From Agromyces sp. Soil535 (GTDB lineage: Bacteria; Actinomycetota; Actinomycetes; Actinomycetales; Microbacteriaceae), in NCBI RefSeq assembly GCF_001428255.1, contig NZ_LMRW01000007.1:1-64000 (forward strand): a stretch of DNA of 64,000 nt, read 5' to 3'. Positions within the stretch are counted from its first letter, which is position 1, and every line of letters begins with the position of its first letter. Under the pieces are notes generated by a model, which made no database searches, was not told the origin of the DNA, and worked only from the letters and a program-made list of their open reading frames with translations. Positions 26,312 through 34,549 of this stretch are shown here, piece after piece. Position numbers and translations under genes: made by a program.

Positions 26312-26338
26312 TGTCGAGAACGGATGCCGCACCACGAC
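26312..26338 (+). promoter_or_regulatory. Candidate ECF42 promoter for the DUF998 gene
   Basis: TGTCGA (26312-26317), 17 nt, then CGAC (26335-26338), the same layout as the divergent promoter on the other strand. It lies about 50 bp before the DUF998 ATG. The two -35 elements face away from each other and form the 12-bp inverted repeat of this region. Confidence 0.7.
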
Positions 26339-26389
26339 GTCATGGTGACCGACCCGATCGACCGGGTCCGACCGAAAGGAACGATCGCC

Positions 26390-27091
26390 ATGAACACCGA
26401 CCTCCGCACCGCGGCCCGGAGCACCGGCCGCGTCGATGCCGTGCGCCGACCGGCCCACGCGGGCGACCCCGCCACGCGCGTCCTCGTCACCGCGGGAGCC
26501 GTCGCCGGCCCGCTCTTCGTCGCCGTGGGCCTCGTGCAGGTGCTGACCCGCGAGGGCTTCGACCTGTCGCGGCATCCGCTCAGCCTCCTCTCGCTCGGCG
26601 ACCTCGGCTGGATCCAGATCGCGAACTTCATCGTGGCCGGCGTGCTCATGCTCGCGTTCGCCGTCGGCGCGCGCCGGAGCCTCGGCGACGGGCCGGGCCG
26701 CGTCTGGGCGCCCGTGCTGTTCGCCCTCTACGGCGTGGGACTCGTGCTCGGGGGCGCGTTCACCGCGGACCCGGCACTCGGCTTCCCGGCTGGCACGCCG
26801 GACGGCTATCCCACCGAGTGGACGTTCCACGGCACCGTGCACGCGTTCGCCGCACCCCTCGCGTTCCTCGCGCTCGTGGCGGTGACGTTCGTGGTCGCCC
26901 GTCGTCTCACCTGGGAGGGCCACCGTGCTGCGGGCGTGTGGTCGCGGGTCATCGGCATCGCGTGCCTGCTCCTCTGCCTCCCGTTCGGGCCTGCGATGAG
27001 CGTGCGCCTGTTCGTGGGCGTCGCGCTCGGTTTCGCGTGGATCACGGCCTATGCGATCTCGCTGCTGCGCGAGCGCACGGTCACGGCGTGA
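26390..27091 (+). CDS. DUF998 membrane protein, likely ECF42 target
   Basis: The 233-residue protein has six or so hydrophobic segments and the DUF998 pattern: VTAGAVAGPLFVAVGLVQVLTREGFDLSRHPLSLLSLGDLGWIQIANFIVAG, then GAFTADPALGFP with the acidic loop, and a final AWITAYAISLLRER. ATG 26390 follows AAAGGAACG. Divergent from ECF42 module 1 and preceded by a promoter of the same form, so it probably belongs to the regulon of that sigma factor. Biochemical role unknown. Confidence 0.82.
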   Translation: MNTDLRTAARSTGRVDAVRRPAHAGDPATRVLVTAGAVAGPLFVAVGLVQVLTREGFDLSRHPLSLLSLGDLGWIQIANFIVAGVLMLAFAVGARRSLGDGPGRVWAPVLFALYGVGLVLGGAFTADPALGFPAGTPDGYPTEWTFHGTVHAFAAPLAFLALVAVTFVVARRLTWEGHRAAGVWSRVIGIACLLLCLPFGPAMSVRLFVGVALGFAWITAYAISLLRERTVTA

Positions 27092-27149
27092 CGACGCGGG
27101 CCTTCCGGCGAACGGATGCCGCGGCATCCGTCTCGCCGGACCCGGCCGG

Positions 27150-27767
27150 TCACCAGGGCTCGCCGGCCTCGGGCACCAGCGAGCGCACGTGCTCGACCGC
27201 GTCGGGGAAGCAGGCGTCGAGCACCTCGGTGGCCGACACCTCGTTGCCGTAGTCGCCCGTGAGGCGAAGCCCGACGATCGTGTTGATCAGCATGCCGGTG
27301 GCGATGAACACACGAGCCTCATCGAGTGAGAAGCCGGCGTCGTCGCGGATGAACCGCCAGATGTCGCTGAATCCGGCGCGGGCGACTCGCCCGATCACGG
27401 GCTCGCCACCGAGCGCCGTGGAGTTCGCGATGACGGGGAGCATGCCGCGCTCGGCGAGCAGGTCGGTGTATGCGGTGCCCATGCGCTTGGCCCGGCCTTC
27501 GCGGTCGCCCGGCAGCGCACGACGGAACTCGTCGATGAGCCGCGCATAGGCGCGCTCGATCACGGCGACGAAGAGCTTCTCCTTGGTGCCGAACAGCCGC
27601 ACCACGTAGGGCTGGCTCACGCCGGCGGCACGGGCGACCTCGTCGGTGGTCGTGCCCACGTACGTCTTCGCGCCGAAGACCGCGGTGGCCGCCTCGAGGA
27701 TCAGCTCCCGGCGGTCGGCCGCCTTCATGCGCGGGGCGGCGACTTCGTTGATCGTCATGCTTGACAT
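27150..27767 (-). CDS. TetR-family repressor of the adjacent MFS exporter
   Basis: The 205-residue protein has a TetR N-terminal helix-turn-helix (RRELILEAATAVFGAKTYVGTTTDEVARAAGVSQPYVVRLFGTKEKLFVAVIERA) and an all-helical ligand domain. It is divergent from the DHA2 exporter, and a two-part inverted repeat fills the 58-bp gap between them. The arrangement is that of a local repressor released by an exporter substrate. The inducer is unknown. Confidence 0.9.
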   Translation of the reverse strand: MSSMTINEVAAPRMKAADRRELILEAATAVFGAKTYVGTTTDEVARAAGVSQPYVVRLFGTKEKLFVAVIERAYARLIDEFRRALPGDREGRAKRMGTAYTDLLAERGMLPVIANSTALGGEPVIGRVARAGFSDIWRFIRDDAGFSLDEARVFIATGMLINTIVGLRLTGDYGNEVSATEVLDACFPDAVEHVRSLVPEAGEPW

Positions 27768-27808
27768 GTTATCAGTCGATTACTACTCTCAAGTAATCAT
27801 TCGATAAC
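27768..27808. promoter_or_regulatory. TetR operator between repressor and MFS exporter
   Basis: A nested inverted repeat reads GTTATC-N4-GATTACT-N7-AGTAATC-N4-GATAAC; both pairs of arms match perfectly. It is A+T-rich in a G+C-rich background. A TTGACA (27761-27766) sits just left of it, with a weak TACTCT 17 nt later inside the palindrome, so binding would block the exporter promoter. Confidence 0.8.
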
Positions 27809-27825
27809 AACCAAGGAGCGCCGCC

Positions 27826-29271
27826 GTGTCAACCGTCCTCGAAGCCGCATCCGCACCGCGCACGCCCCGCGCCGGCCGTCGCCGGCCGATCCCCCTCTGG
27901 CTCGTGCTCATCGCGACCGCCCTGCCGATGTTCATGGCCACCCTCGACAACCTCGTGATGACGAACGCCCTGCCCGTGCTTCACGAGGAGTTCGGGGCAT
28001 CCGTCGAGGAGCTGCAGTGGTTCATGAACGCATACACCCTCGCGTTCGCGAGCACGATCCTCATGGCCGTCGCCCTCGGCGACCGCTTCGGCCGCCGCAC
28101 GCTGTTCCTCATCGGCATCGCGGTCTTCACCGTGAGCTCGGCGTTCGCGGCGCTCGCCACCGACCCTGGCCAGCTCATCGCCGCCCGGGCGCTGCAGGGC
28201 TTCGGCGCGGCGGCGATCATGCCGCTGTCGCTCACCCTGCTCGCGGGCTCGGTGCCGCTCGCCCGCCGTCCGCTCGCGATCGGCATCTGGGGCGGCGTGG
28301 CGGGCCTCGGAGTCGCGACCGGCCCGCTCATCGGCGGCGCGGTGATCGAGGGCTGGGCCTGGCAGGCGATCTTCTGGATCAACGTGCCCGTCGGCGTTGT
28401 GTCGATCGCACTCGCGCTGCTCGCCCTGCCGAACAGCTTCGGGGCGCGACTCCGCGCCGACGTCGTGGGCCTCGTGCTCTCGGGTCTCGGGCTCCTCGCC
28501 CTCGTCTACGGCATCGTGCGCGGCAACGACGCGGGCTGGGACAGCCTCGAGGTGCTCGGCAGCCTCATCGCCGGCGGCATCCTGCTCGCCGCGTTCGTCG
28601 CGTGGGAGTCACGCGCGTCGGCACCGCTGCTTCCGCTCCGGCTGTTCCGCGACCGCAGCTTCACCGTCGCGAACGTCGCGGGCTTCGGGTTCAGCTTCGG
28701 CGCGTTCGGGTCGATCTTCATCCTGATCCAGTTCCTGCAGGTCGTGCAGGGCTCGACCCCGCTCGAGGCTGCGCTGCAGACCTCGCCCTGGACGCTCGCG
28801 CCCATGGTCGTCGCGCCGCTCGCCGGGTTCATCGCGCCCCGCGTCGGCACCCGCGCCCTCATCGTCACCGGACTGCTGGCACTGGGCGCCGCCCTGTTCT
28901 GGCTCACGGGGCTGCTCGACGCATCCGTGGAGTACCCGGCCTACGTCGCGCCGTTCATCCTGGCGGGCATCGGCATGGGGCTGGTGTTCGCACCCTCGGC
29001 CACGGCCGTGCTCGCCACCATGGCGCCCGACGACCATGCCAAGGCGAGCGGCACGAACTCGATGCTGCGCGAGGTGGGCGTCGCGCTCGGCATCGCGGTG
29101 TCGACGGCGGTGTTCACCGGCGCCGGCGGCGAGCTGACCCCGGCCGACTACGCGATGGGTGCCCAGCCCGCCGTGCTCGTGGGAGCCGGGGTGCTCGCAG
29201 CCTCCGGGCTGGTGGCCATGCTCCTGCCGTCGGGGAAGGCCGCGCGCAACCCTCAGCGCATCGCGCGGTAG
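27826..29271 (+). CDS. MFS drug exporter, DHA2 (14-helix) type
   Basis: The 481-residue protein has 14 predicted membrane helices and DHA2 motifs: LDNLVMTNALPVLHEEFG (motif D1-like), GDRFGRRTLFLIG (motif A), ARALQGFGAAAIMPLSL (motif B) and GGVAGLGVATGPLIGG (antiporter motif C). It would pump hydrophobic compounds out in exchange for protons. The GTG start follows AAGGAG. Controlled by the divergent TetR gene through the operator at 27768-27808. The 3' end overlaps the AlkD-like gene by 19 bp. Confidence 0.92.
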   Translation: MSTVLEAASAPRTPRAGRRRPIPLWLVLIATALPMFMATLDNLVMTNALPVLHEEFGASVEELQWFMNAYTLAFASTILMAVALGDRFGRRTLFLIGIAVFTVSSAFAALATDPGQLIAARALQGFGAAAIMPLSLTLLAGSVPLARRPLAIGIWGGVAGLGVATGPLIGGAVIEGWAWQAIFWINVPVGVVSIALALLALPNSFGARLRADVVGLVLSGLGLLALVYGIVRGNDAGWDSLEVLGSLIAGGILLAAFVAWESRASAPLLPLRLFRDRSFTVANVAGFGFSFGAFGSIFILIQFLQVVQGSTPLEAALQTSPWTLAPMVVAPLAGFIAPRVGTRALIVTGLLALGAALFWLTGLLDASVEYPAYVAPFILAGIGMGLVFAPSATAVLATMAPDDHAKASGTNSMLREVGVALGIAVSTAVFTGAGGELTPADYAMGAQPAVLVGAGVLAASGLVAMLLPSGKAARNPQRIAR

Positions 29272-30017
29272 GCGGCGCGCTCGTCGGGCGTGAGGTGCTC
29301 CGTCGCGTACGAGAGCATCGTCCGCGGCATCCGCGGGGCGTGCTCATCGAGGAATCCGGTGAGCACGCCCCGGTCGACGCGCTTGCCGACCTCACGCAGC
29401 ATCCAGCCGACCGCCTTGTGCATCAGGTCCTCGCGGTCGTCGAGCAGTCGCGGCGCGAGCCGCAGGATGGGCCCGGCGTCGCCGGCCTTGATGAACGCGA
29501 ACGTCGCGAGCACGGCGACCCGGCGCTCCCAGAGCGAGGCGGATGCCGCGAGCCGATCGAGCAGCGGATCGCCGCCGCGGCCCGCCTCCCGCAGGAACAC
29601 CCCCACGAGGAACTCGGCGGAGCTGTCGACGAGGTCCCAGTTGTCCACGCGGCCGGCGTGCACGGCGTCGAGGAACGCGGCGTGCAGCGCGAGCCGTGCG
29701 CCCTCGTCCCGGGTGCGCGGCCGGCTCGCCACCTCGAACTGCCGCACCATCACGAGCAGCGCCGCGAGCCGGTGCTCGTGCACGGGACTCTCGAGAAGCG
29801 CCGAGGCCTCGGCGAGCGGCATCCGCTCGAACCGCTTCACGATCGCACGCGTCGCCGGCACCCTGACGCCGACGAACACGTCGCCCTCGCCGTACTCGCC
29901 GGGGCCGGTCTTGAAGAAGCGCTGCAGGAACGCGGCGTCCTGCGGGTCGCCGGCCGCATCGATGGCGGCGGCGAGCTCTGCAGCGGTCGAGTCGGATGGG
30001 TGGGTCGCTCCTGCCAC
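29253..30017 (-). CDS. DNA alkylation repair protein (AlkD/HEAT-like)
   Basis: The 254-residue protein consists of helical HEAT-like repeats and has the AlkC/AlkD family features FLQRFFKTGPGEYGEGDVFVGVRVPATRAIVKRF, VDNWDLVDSSAEFLVG (the Trp-Asp site that contacts the lesion) and HKAVGWMLREVGKR. Such enzymes remove alkylated bases without flipping them. It is soluble. Its 3' end overlaps the exporter gene on the other strand. Confidence 0.9.
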   Translation of the reverse strand: MAGATHPSDSTAAELAAAIDAAGDPQDAAFLQRFFKTGPGEYGEGDVFVGVRVPATRAIVKRFERMPLAEASALLESPVHEHRLAALLVMVRQFEVASRPRTRDEGARLALHAAFLDAVHAGRVDNWDLVDSSAEFLVGVFLREAGRGGDPLLDRLAASASLWERRVAVLATFAFIKAGDAGPILRLAPRLLDDREDLMHKAVGWMLREVGKRVDRGVLTGFLDEHAPRMPRTMLSYATEHLTPDERAAYRAMR

Positions 30018-30062
30018 GGTGGCACTCTAGCGGTCCTGCCCGGCGTGCCTTCTGGGCACGTC

Positions 30063-30104
30063 GACGGGCGCGGGGGGTCGTGATCGACCTCGCCCGCGCC
30101 CGTC
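30063..30104 (-). terminator. Strong hairpin after the repeat lipoprotein gene
   Basis: Perfect 12-bp arms GACGGGCGCGGG and CCCGCGCCCGTC enclose 18 nt, in which GGTCG and CGACC can pair further. It lies 30 bp beyond the lipoprotein stop on the minus strand and before the AlkD-like start. A terminator is the best reading; no U-run is present. Confidence 0.7.
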
Positions 30105-30133
30105 AGTGGTTGGCCGGGGATGCGCGCCGGGGC

Positions 30134-31078
30134 TCAGCGCGAGCCTCCCGTCGGCGACAGGTCGTCGTCGACCGTGTCGGCCGGATGCTCCGGCGTGGAC
30201 TCCGGGCCGCTGGTCGGCGACAGGTCGTCGTCGACGTCGGTCGGAATGCCCGTCTTCAGCTCACGGATCGCCGCGTTCGCCCGTGCCTCGGCGAAGGCGC
30301 TGAGGCGCGCGCCCTGCATCTCTGCAGCGGTCACGTCGGCGGCTGCCTGTGCCTCGGCGTACGCGCTCAGGCGTTCGCCCTGCATGTCTGCAGCGCTCAC
30401 GCCGACCGGAGCGCCCGCCTTCAGCTCACGGATGGCCTCCGGGCTGAGGTTCCGCGACGTGACTGCCCCAGCCTGCTGGGCGTGGAACTCGCGGATCGCC
30501 TCGGCGATGACCGCACGCTCGGTCGTGACCGGCTGTGCCGCGTGGAACTCGCGGATCGCCTCGGCGATGACCGCACGCTCGGTCGTGACCGGCTGGGTCG
30601 CGTGGAACTCGCGGAGCGCATCGGCGCTCCACGTGGTCGCACCAAGGGCCTGCTGAGGCGAGGTCGCGTGGAATTCGCGGAGCGCGTCTGTGCTCCACGA
30701 GCTCGCACCAAGGGCCTGCTGAGGCGAGGTCGCGTGGAATTCGCGACGCGCGTCTGTGCTCCACGAGCTCGCACCAAGGGCCTGCTGAGGCGAGGTCGCG
30801 TGGAATTCGCGACGCGCGTCTGCGCTCCACGCTCGCTGGACGTCGGCCTCGACGGCCTTCGCGACCGACTCGGCCGCGATCCGGTCCTCGCCGCGGGTCG
30901 GCGAGAGGTCGTCGCGAACGATCACGTGACCGCGTGCGATTCCCATGGCGGCGGCGTTCGCCGCCGGGCGGAGGTCGTCTCTCACAGACCCGCCTTGCGC
31001 GGCTACTCCAGCGCAGCCGCTCATCAGCACTACCAACGACGCGGTGATGAGCACCGGTGCCGCCGTTCGTGTCTTCAT
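30134..31078 (-). CDS. Lipoprotein built of tandem R-E-F/L repeats, unknown family
   Basis: The 314-residue protein has a lipoprotein signal (MKTRTAAPVL, lipobox MSGC) after a GAAAGGAA ribosome-binding site. The mature part is almost all repeats. R-E-F/L occurs eight times, mostly as A-x-R-E-F-H-A: first in 22-residue units (REFHATSPQQALG...), then in two 20-residue units (REFHATQPVTTERAVIAEAI), then in looser units with a duplicated ADMQGERLSAYAEA / AEMQGARLSAFAEA segment. D-D-L-S-P-T recurs near both ends. Predicted mostly helical and hydrophilic, so it likely extends from the membrane. I know no family with this pattern. Copy number probably varies between strains. Confidence 0.78.
   Translation of the reverse strand: MKTRTAAPVLITASLVVLMSGCAGVAAQGGSVRDDLRPAANAAAMGIARGHVIVRDDLSPTRGEDRIAAESVAKAVEADVQRAWSADARREFHATSPQQALGASSWSTDARREFHATSPQQALGASSWSTDALREFHATSPQQALGATTWSADALREFHATQPVTTERAVIAEAIREFHAAQPVTTERAVIAEAIREFHAQQAGAVTSRNLSPEAIRELKAGAPVGVSAADMQGERLSAYAEAQAAADVTAAEMQGARLSAFAEARANAAIRELKTGIPTDVDDDLSPTSGPESTPEHPADTVDDDLSPTGGSR
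30481..30830. repeat. Two in-frame tandem repeat arrays in the lipoprotein gene
   Basis: Two near-identical 60-bp units stand at 30481-30540 and 30541-30600, differing at about 4 positions near their ends. A 66-bp array follows, with units near 30595, 30661, 30727 and a partial one at 30793. Both periods are multiples of three, so copy change keeps the reading frame. High identity suggests recent expansion. Confidence 0.85.
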
Positions 31079-31433
31079 GGTTACATTCCTTTCGGGTGGG
31101 GATACCGCCTGGTTGGGGGTATGGCCGAAGTTACGAGCGGCGGCGCAGCGCCGGATCCGTGCAGCCACCCCGCCTGGCCTCGGAATATTCCTGAGTTTCT
31201 CTCAGTACAATCCGCCCGCGGCTGCTCCGAACGGAGCCCGCCAGCCCTGAGACCCGGCTCCTGGCACGGGTGTGCGCGGCACGGCGAACTCCGTCGCGGA
31301 ATCTTGCGTCCACGCAAGAAAGCCGCGCCGGGCCGCAACACATCGCGGGAAGCCTGCATCTAGCCTTGAAGCAGCGGCCGATCGGCCGCATCCATGCCGC
31401 GCTCGCGGCCGCACCCGGGGAACGGAGGTTCAC
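31079..31433. other. 355-bp gap with an 8-bp hairpin, divergent promoters
   Basis: This gap separates the repeat lipoprotein (minus) and the DUF6421 gene (plus). It holds a perfect inverted repeat TCTTGCGT-CC-ACGCAAGA at 31302-31319, about 115 bp before the DUF6421 ATG, and a weaker CTGAG-N5-CTCAG near 31192-31206. I find no convincing gene here. Confidence 0.5.
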
Positions 31434-32921
31434 ATGTCGAACACCACGATCGACGCCATCGTCGGCGAACCCGAGGTCCTCGAGGACGAGGTCTCCGCGG
31501 CCGACATCGCGCTCGCGGCCGACGTCGAGACCGACCCCGCGTGGCTCCGACTCAAGGAGTCCGCGACGCGGCTCCAGGCGCTGCAGGCGAAGGACGGCTC
31601 GGTGCCCGAGGAGGGCGACGCAGTGCCCGATGCGCGTGGCGAGGCATCCGCGCTCGTCGACGCGGTCGTGGAGTCGATCGAGGAACTCGCACCGCGGTTC
31701 CCGCACGAGTCCGCGTACCTCGCGGCATCCGTGGTGGACTTCCGCCGCTGGCAGGCAGAGGGCTTCGGCGCGCCCGACTTCCTCGACTCGCTCGTGGAGT
31801 TCCAGCCGCAGCGGCACCGCATCGACGGCATCCGCCACCTCGTCGTGTTCCCGATGGTCACGCAGAACGGCTCGCCGGACCGCCATGTCGAGGCGCTCGT
31901 CGTCGAGACGATCTGGCCCGAGTTCGTCGCCGCGCTCGAGGCCGGCGACTACTCGAACAAGCTGTTCGTGAGCCTGCGGCTCGTCGACTTCACGCCCGGG
32001 TACGACACGAACTCGGCGGTGCTGTTCCCTGAGACCGTGGCGATGCGCGAGATCCCGCCGTTCACGTGGGGCGCGATCTTCCAGGACCGCGAGGCTGCCC
32101 GGTACCGCAGGGTGGTGCGCGCGGCATCCGAGATCACGAAGCTCGAGCTGCCGGATGACGCGGCCGCACTGCTCGACGACCAGGAGCTCGCCGAGCGCAC
32201 GTTCGTGATGTGGGACATCATCCACGACCGCACCCACATGCGCGGCGACCTGCCGTTCGACCCGTTCATGATCAAGCAGCGGATGCCGTTCTTCCTGTAC
32301 TCGCTCGAGGAGCTGCGGTGCGACCTCACCGCGTTCCGCGAGTCGGTGAAGATCGAGCGCAGCCTGCGCAAGCGGGCGACTGAGCACACCGAGGGGGAAG
32401 GCGAGGCGCTGTCGGCGGTCGACTCGCAGCTGCTCGAACACGGCAAGCTCGTGCAGTACGCGGTGATCTTCGACCGCATCTTCCGGTTCGCCATCACGGG
32501 CTCGCGCGTGCGCAACTACGACGGACTCGGCGGCCAGCTGCTGTTCGCGTGGCTGCACCGCAAGCACGTGCTCGAGTGGACGGATGTCTCGCTGAGGTTC
32601 GACTGGGACGCGGTGCCCGACGCCGTCGTGGAACTGGGCGACGCGATCGACGAGCTCTACTGGAAGTCGATCGACCGCCCGAAGACGGCGCACTGGCTCG
32701 CCGCGTACGACCTCGTGCGCAGCGTGGTGACGCCGAACCCGGCGTCGGCGTGGGCCGAGGGGCTGCCACGCGAGGTGCTCGCCGGCCCGCCGAAGGGCTA
32801 CACCGACCTCATGATGGACGACGAGTTCCCGCTGTCGATGTTCTACGAGGCCCTCGACAAGAAGATGAAGCCGGTCATCGAGTCGACCGTCGGCATCACC
32901 GCGGCCACGCCCGACGCCTGA
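31434..32921 (+). CDS. DUF6421-family cytosolic protein
   Basis: The 495-residue protein has no signal or membrane segment. It contains a conserved MWDIIHDRTHMRGDLPFDPFMIKQRMPFFLYSLEELRCDLTAF block in the middle, with a His-x4-His spacing that could hold a metal. A C-terminal region SMFYEALDKKMKPVIESTVG ends the protein. I assign it to DUF6421 from memory of actinobacterial proteins with this block. ATG 31434 follows GGAGG. The SDR gene 98 bp downstream is on the same strand; the two often seem to travel together, which suggests a shared pathway. Confidence 0.7.
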   Translation: MSNTTIDAIVGEPEVLEDEVSAADIALAADVETDPAWLRLKESATRLQALQAKDGSVPEEGDAVPDARGEASALVDAVVESIEELAPRFPHESAYLAASVVDFRRWQAEGFGAPDFLDSLVEFQPQRHRIDGIRHLVVFPMVTQNGSPDRHVEALVVETIWPEFVAALEAGDYSNKLFVSLRLVDFTPGYDTNSAVLFPETVAMREIPPFTWGAIFQDREAARYRRVVRAASEITKLELPDDAAALLDDQELAERTFVMWDIIHDRTHMRGDLPFDPFMIKQRMPFFLYSLEELRCDLTAFRESVKIERSLRKRATEHTEGEGEALSAVDSQLLEHGKLVQYAVIFDRIFRFAITGSRVRNYDGLGGQLLFAWLHRKHVLEWTDVSLRFDWDAVPDAVVELGDAIDELYWKSIDRPKTAHWLAAYDLVRSVVTPNPASAWAEGLPREVLAGPPKGYTDLMMDDEFPLSMFYEALDKKMKPVIESTVGITAATPDA

Positions 32922-33018
32922 TCGAGGCGACGAACCCCGATCGAGCCACGCCGAGCGGCCGCGGATGCCGCATCCGAACAGCTGCTCGGCGTGGCTCGCC
33001 GTATGAGAGGCTGGCAAT

Positions 33019-33723
33019 GTGACCGAATCGAGCGACGTGCAGGGTCGGACGGTCCTCATCGCGGGAGCGACAAGCGACTCCGGCCGAGCGGTGGCCAGCG
33101 CCCTGCTCGGCGCCGGCGCGCGGGTCGTCGCGGTGGGCAGCGACCAGGGACGGCTCGAGGCGCTCGAAGCCGAGATCCCCGGAGTGATCGTCGAGCAGGC
33201 CGACCTCGCCGACGAGGATCACGTGCTCGAGCTCGCGATGCGGGTGCACGGGCGTGTCGGCGACATCGACGGCGTGATCCACCTCGTCGGTGGCTGGCGA
33301 GGCGGCGGCGGCATCTCGGGGCAGACCGAGGAGGACTACCGCGTGCTCGAGCGCTCGTTCACCGCGCTCCGCCACGTGAGCCGGGCCTTCTGGGGGGACC
33401 TCGTCACCTCGACCGCCGGCCGCATCGCGATCGTGTCGTCGGTCATGGTCGAGTCACCCACGGCCGGCAGCGCGAACTACGCCGCCGTCAAGGCGGCGAG
33501 CGAGTCGTGGATGCGCTCGCTCGCCCACGGCTTCGCCCCGCGACCGGTCGACGAAGCCGGGGCACTGCAGGAGCGCGAACCAGGAGGCGGGGCGGCCGTC
33601 GTGTTCCGCGTGAAGTCGCTCGCCGGCCTCGAGGAGCGGCTCGCGGCATCCGTCGTCGACCTCTGGCGAGCGGATGCCGCAGAGCTCAACGGGTCCGTCG
33701 TCGAGCTCGTCGAGCCCGCCTGA
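33019..33723 (+). CDS. Short SDR-family oxidoreductase
   Basis: The 234-residue protein has an SDR nucleotide fold with TVLIAGATSDSGRAVASALLGAGARVV, VIHLVGGWRG in place of NNAG, a Ser in IAIVSSVMVESPTAGSANYAAVKAA and the YxxxK pair (Tyr-Ala-Ala-Val-Lys). The GWRGGGG segment after the fourth strand is unusual and is seen in a group of short SDRs. GTG is the start. It follows the DUF6421 gene and is probably co-transcribed. Substrate unknown. Confidence 0.8.
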   Translation: MTESSDVQGRTVLIAGATSDSGRAVASALLGAGARVVAVGSDQGRLEALEAEIPGVIVEQADLADEDHVLELAMRVHGRVGDIDGVIHLVGGWRGGGGISGQTEEDYRVLERSFTALRHVSRAFWGDLVTSTAGRIAIVSSVMVESPTAGSANYAAVKAASESWMRSLAHGFAPRPVDEAGALQEREPGGGAAVVFRVKSLAGLEERLAASVVDLWRADAAELNGSVVELVEPA

Positions 33724-33759
33724 CGGCCGACGCCACAGCGCCCGGGATCGTGCCGGGGG

Positions 33760-34428
33760 TCAGTTCGTGCCGTCGGTCGCGTGCACGGCGTAGCCCCAGC
33801 AGCCCGCATCCTGCCAGCGGTACCCCTTGCCGCTCTTCGCGTCGCCGTGCAGGGCGAACTCCCAGGCCGCGACCTCATCTGGCGTGAGGTCGGCGGGCAT
33901 CGCCGGGAAGCGGTTGGAGGTGTCGGCGCCCGGGTTCCACCACTCCCAGTAGAGGTACTCGTGGCGGGCCTCGGCCATGCAGATGAGCACGAGCTGCTGG
34001 AACTCGAGCCATGCCTGGCGTTCCGCCGCGTTCGGCGGCGCGGCGTCGGGATCGGGCATGCTCGGCGGACCGCCCGGTGCCGGCTCGTCGGAGGTACGGC
34101 GGTCGCCGTCGGGCGTCGGGGCCGGCGTGGGGGCGGACCCGGTGGGCGGCTCGCCGGCCGGCGGCTCGGATGCCGGCGGGGTCGGTTGGGGCGTGGCGCC
34201 GCGCCCCGGCTGCGTGGCACCGTCGGCGCCGCTCGCCGAACCGGTCGGCTGCGGGGCCGACGTGGCGCCCGGCCCGGCTTCGTAGGTTCCCGGATCGCCC
34301 GACGCGGGCGCGGGATATCGTGCGTCGTAGAAGACGGGTGCGCCCGTGGTCGCGGCGGCGGCACCCACGAAGACAGCGGCCACGAGGGCGGCGGCGACGC
34401 CCGCGCTCAGCAGTAGCGTCCGGCGCAT
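33760..34428 (-). CDS. Exported Pro-rich protein with conserved C-terminal domain
   Basis: The 222-residue protein starts with a signal anchor (MRRTLLLSAGVAAALVAAVFVGAAAA), then about 100 residues of Pro/Thr/Gly-rich linker (PQPTGSASGADG..., PTPPASEPPAGEPPTG). A compact 85-residue end follows (AWLEFQQLVLICMAEARHEYLYWEWWNPGAD... and GYRWQDAGCWGYAVHA) with two Cys likely paired. ATG 34428 follows GGGAGGGGGG. The C-terminal domain recurs, to my recollection, in other actinobacterial exported proteins, but has no known role. Confidence 0.7.
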   Translation of the reverse strand: MRRTLLLSAGVAAALVAAVFVGAAAATTGAPVFYDARYPAPASGDPGTYEAGPGATSAPQPTGSASGADGATQPGRGATPQPTPPASEPPAGEPPTGSAPTPAPTPDGDRRTSDEPAPGGPPSMPDPDAAPPNAAERQAWLEFQQLVLICMAEARHEYLYWEWWNPGADTSNRFPAMPADLTPDEVAAWEFALHGDAKSGKGYRWQDAGCWGYAVHATDGTN

Positions 34429-34504
34429 GGGGCCCCCCTCCCGGCGTCGTCGGCGCGTCGTTGGCGCCAGTGCGTGTCCGGATATGCTATACGCCGATCC
34501 GTGT

Positions 34505-34518
34505 CCCCCGAAAGGGGG
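34505..34518 (-). terminator. Short hairpin after the MFS gene
   Basis: CCCCC-GAAA-GGGGG forms a 5-bp GC stem with a stable GNRA tetraloop, 32 bp past the MFS stop on the minus strand. It also lies about 80 bp upstream of the exported protein start. Terminator is likely but not certain. Confidence 0.45.
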
Positions 34519-34549
34519 CGGGTCACACCGAGGCGACGGGTTCCTTGCG

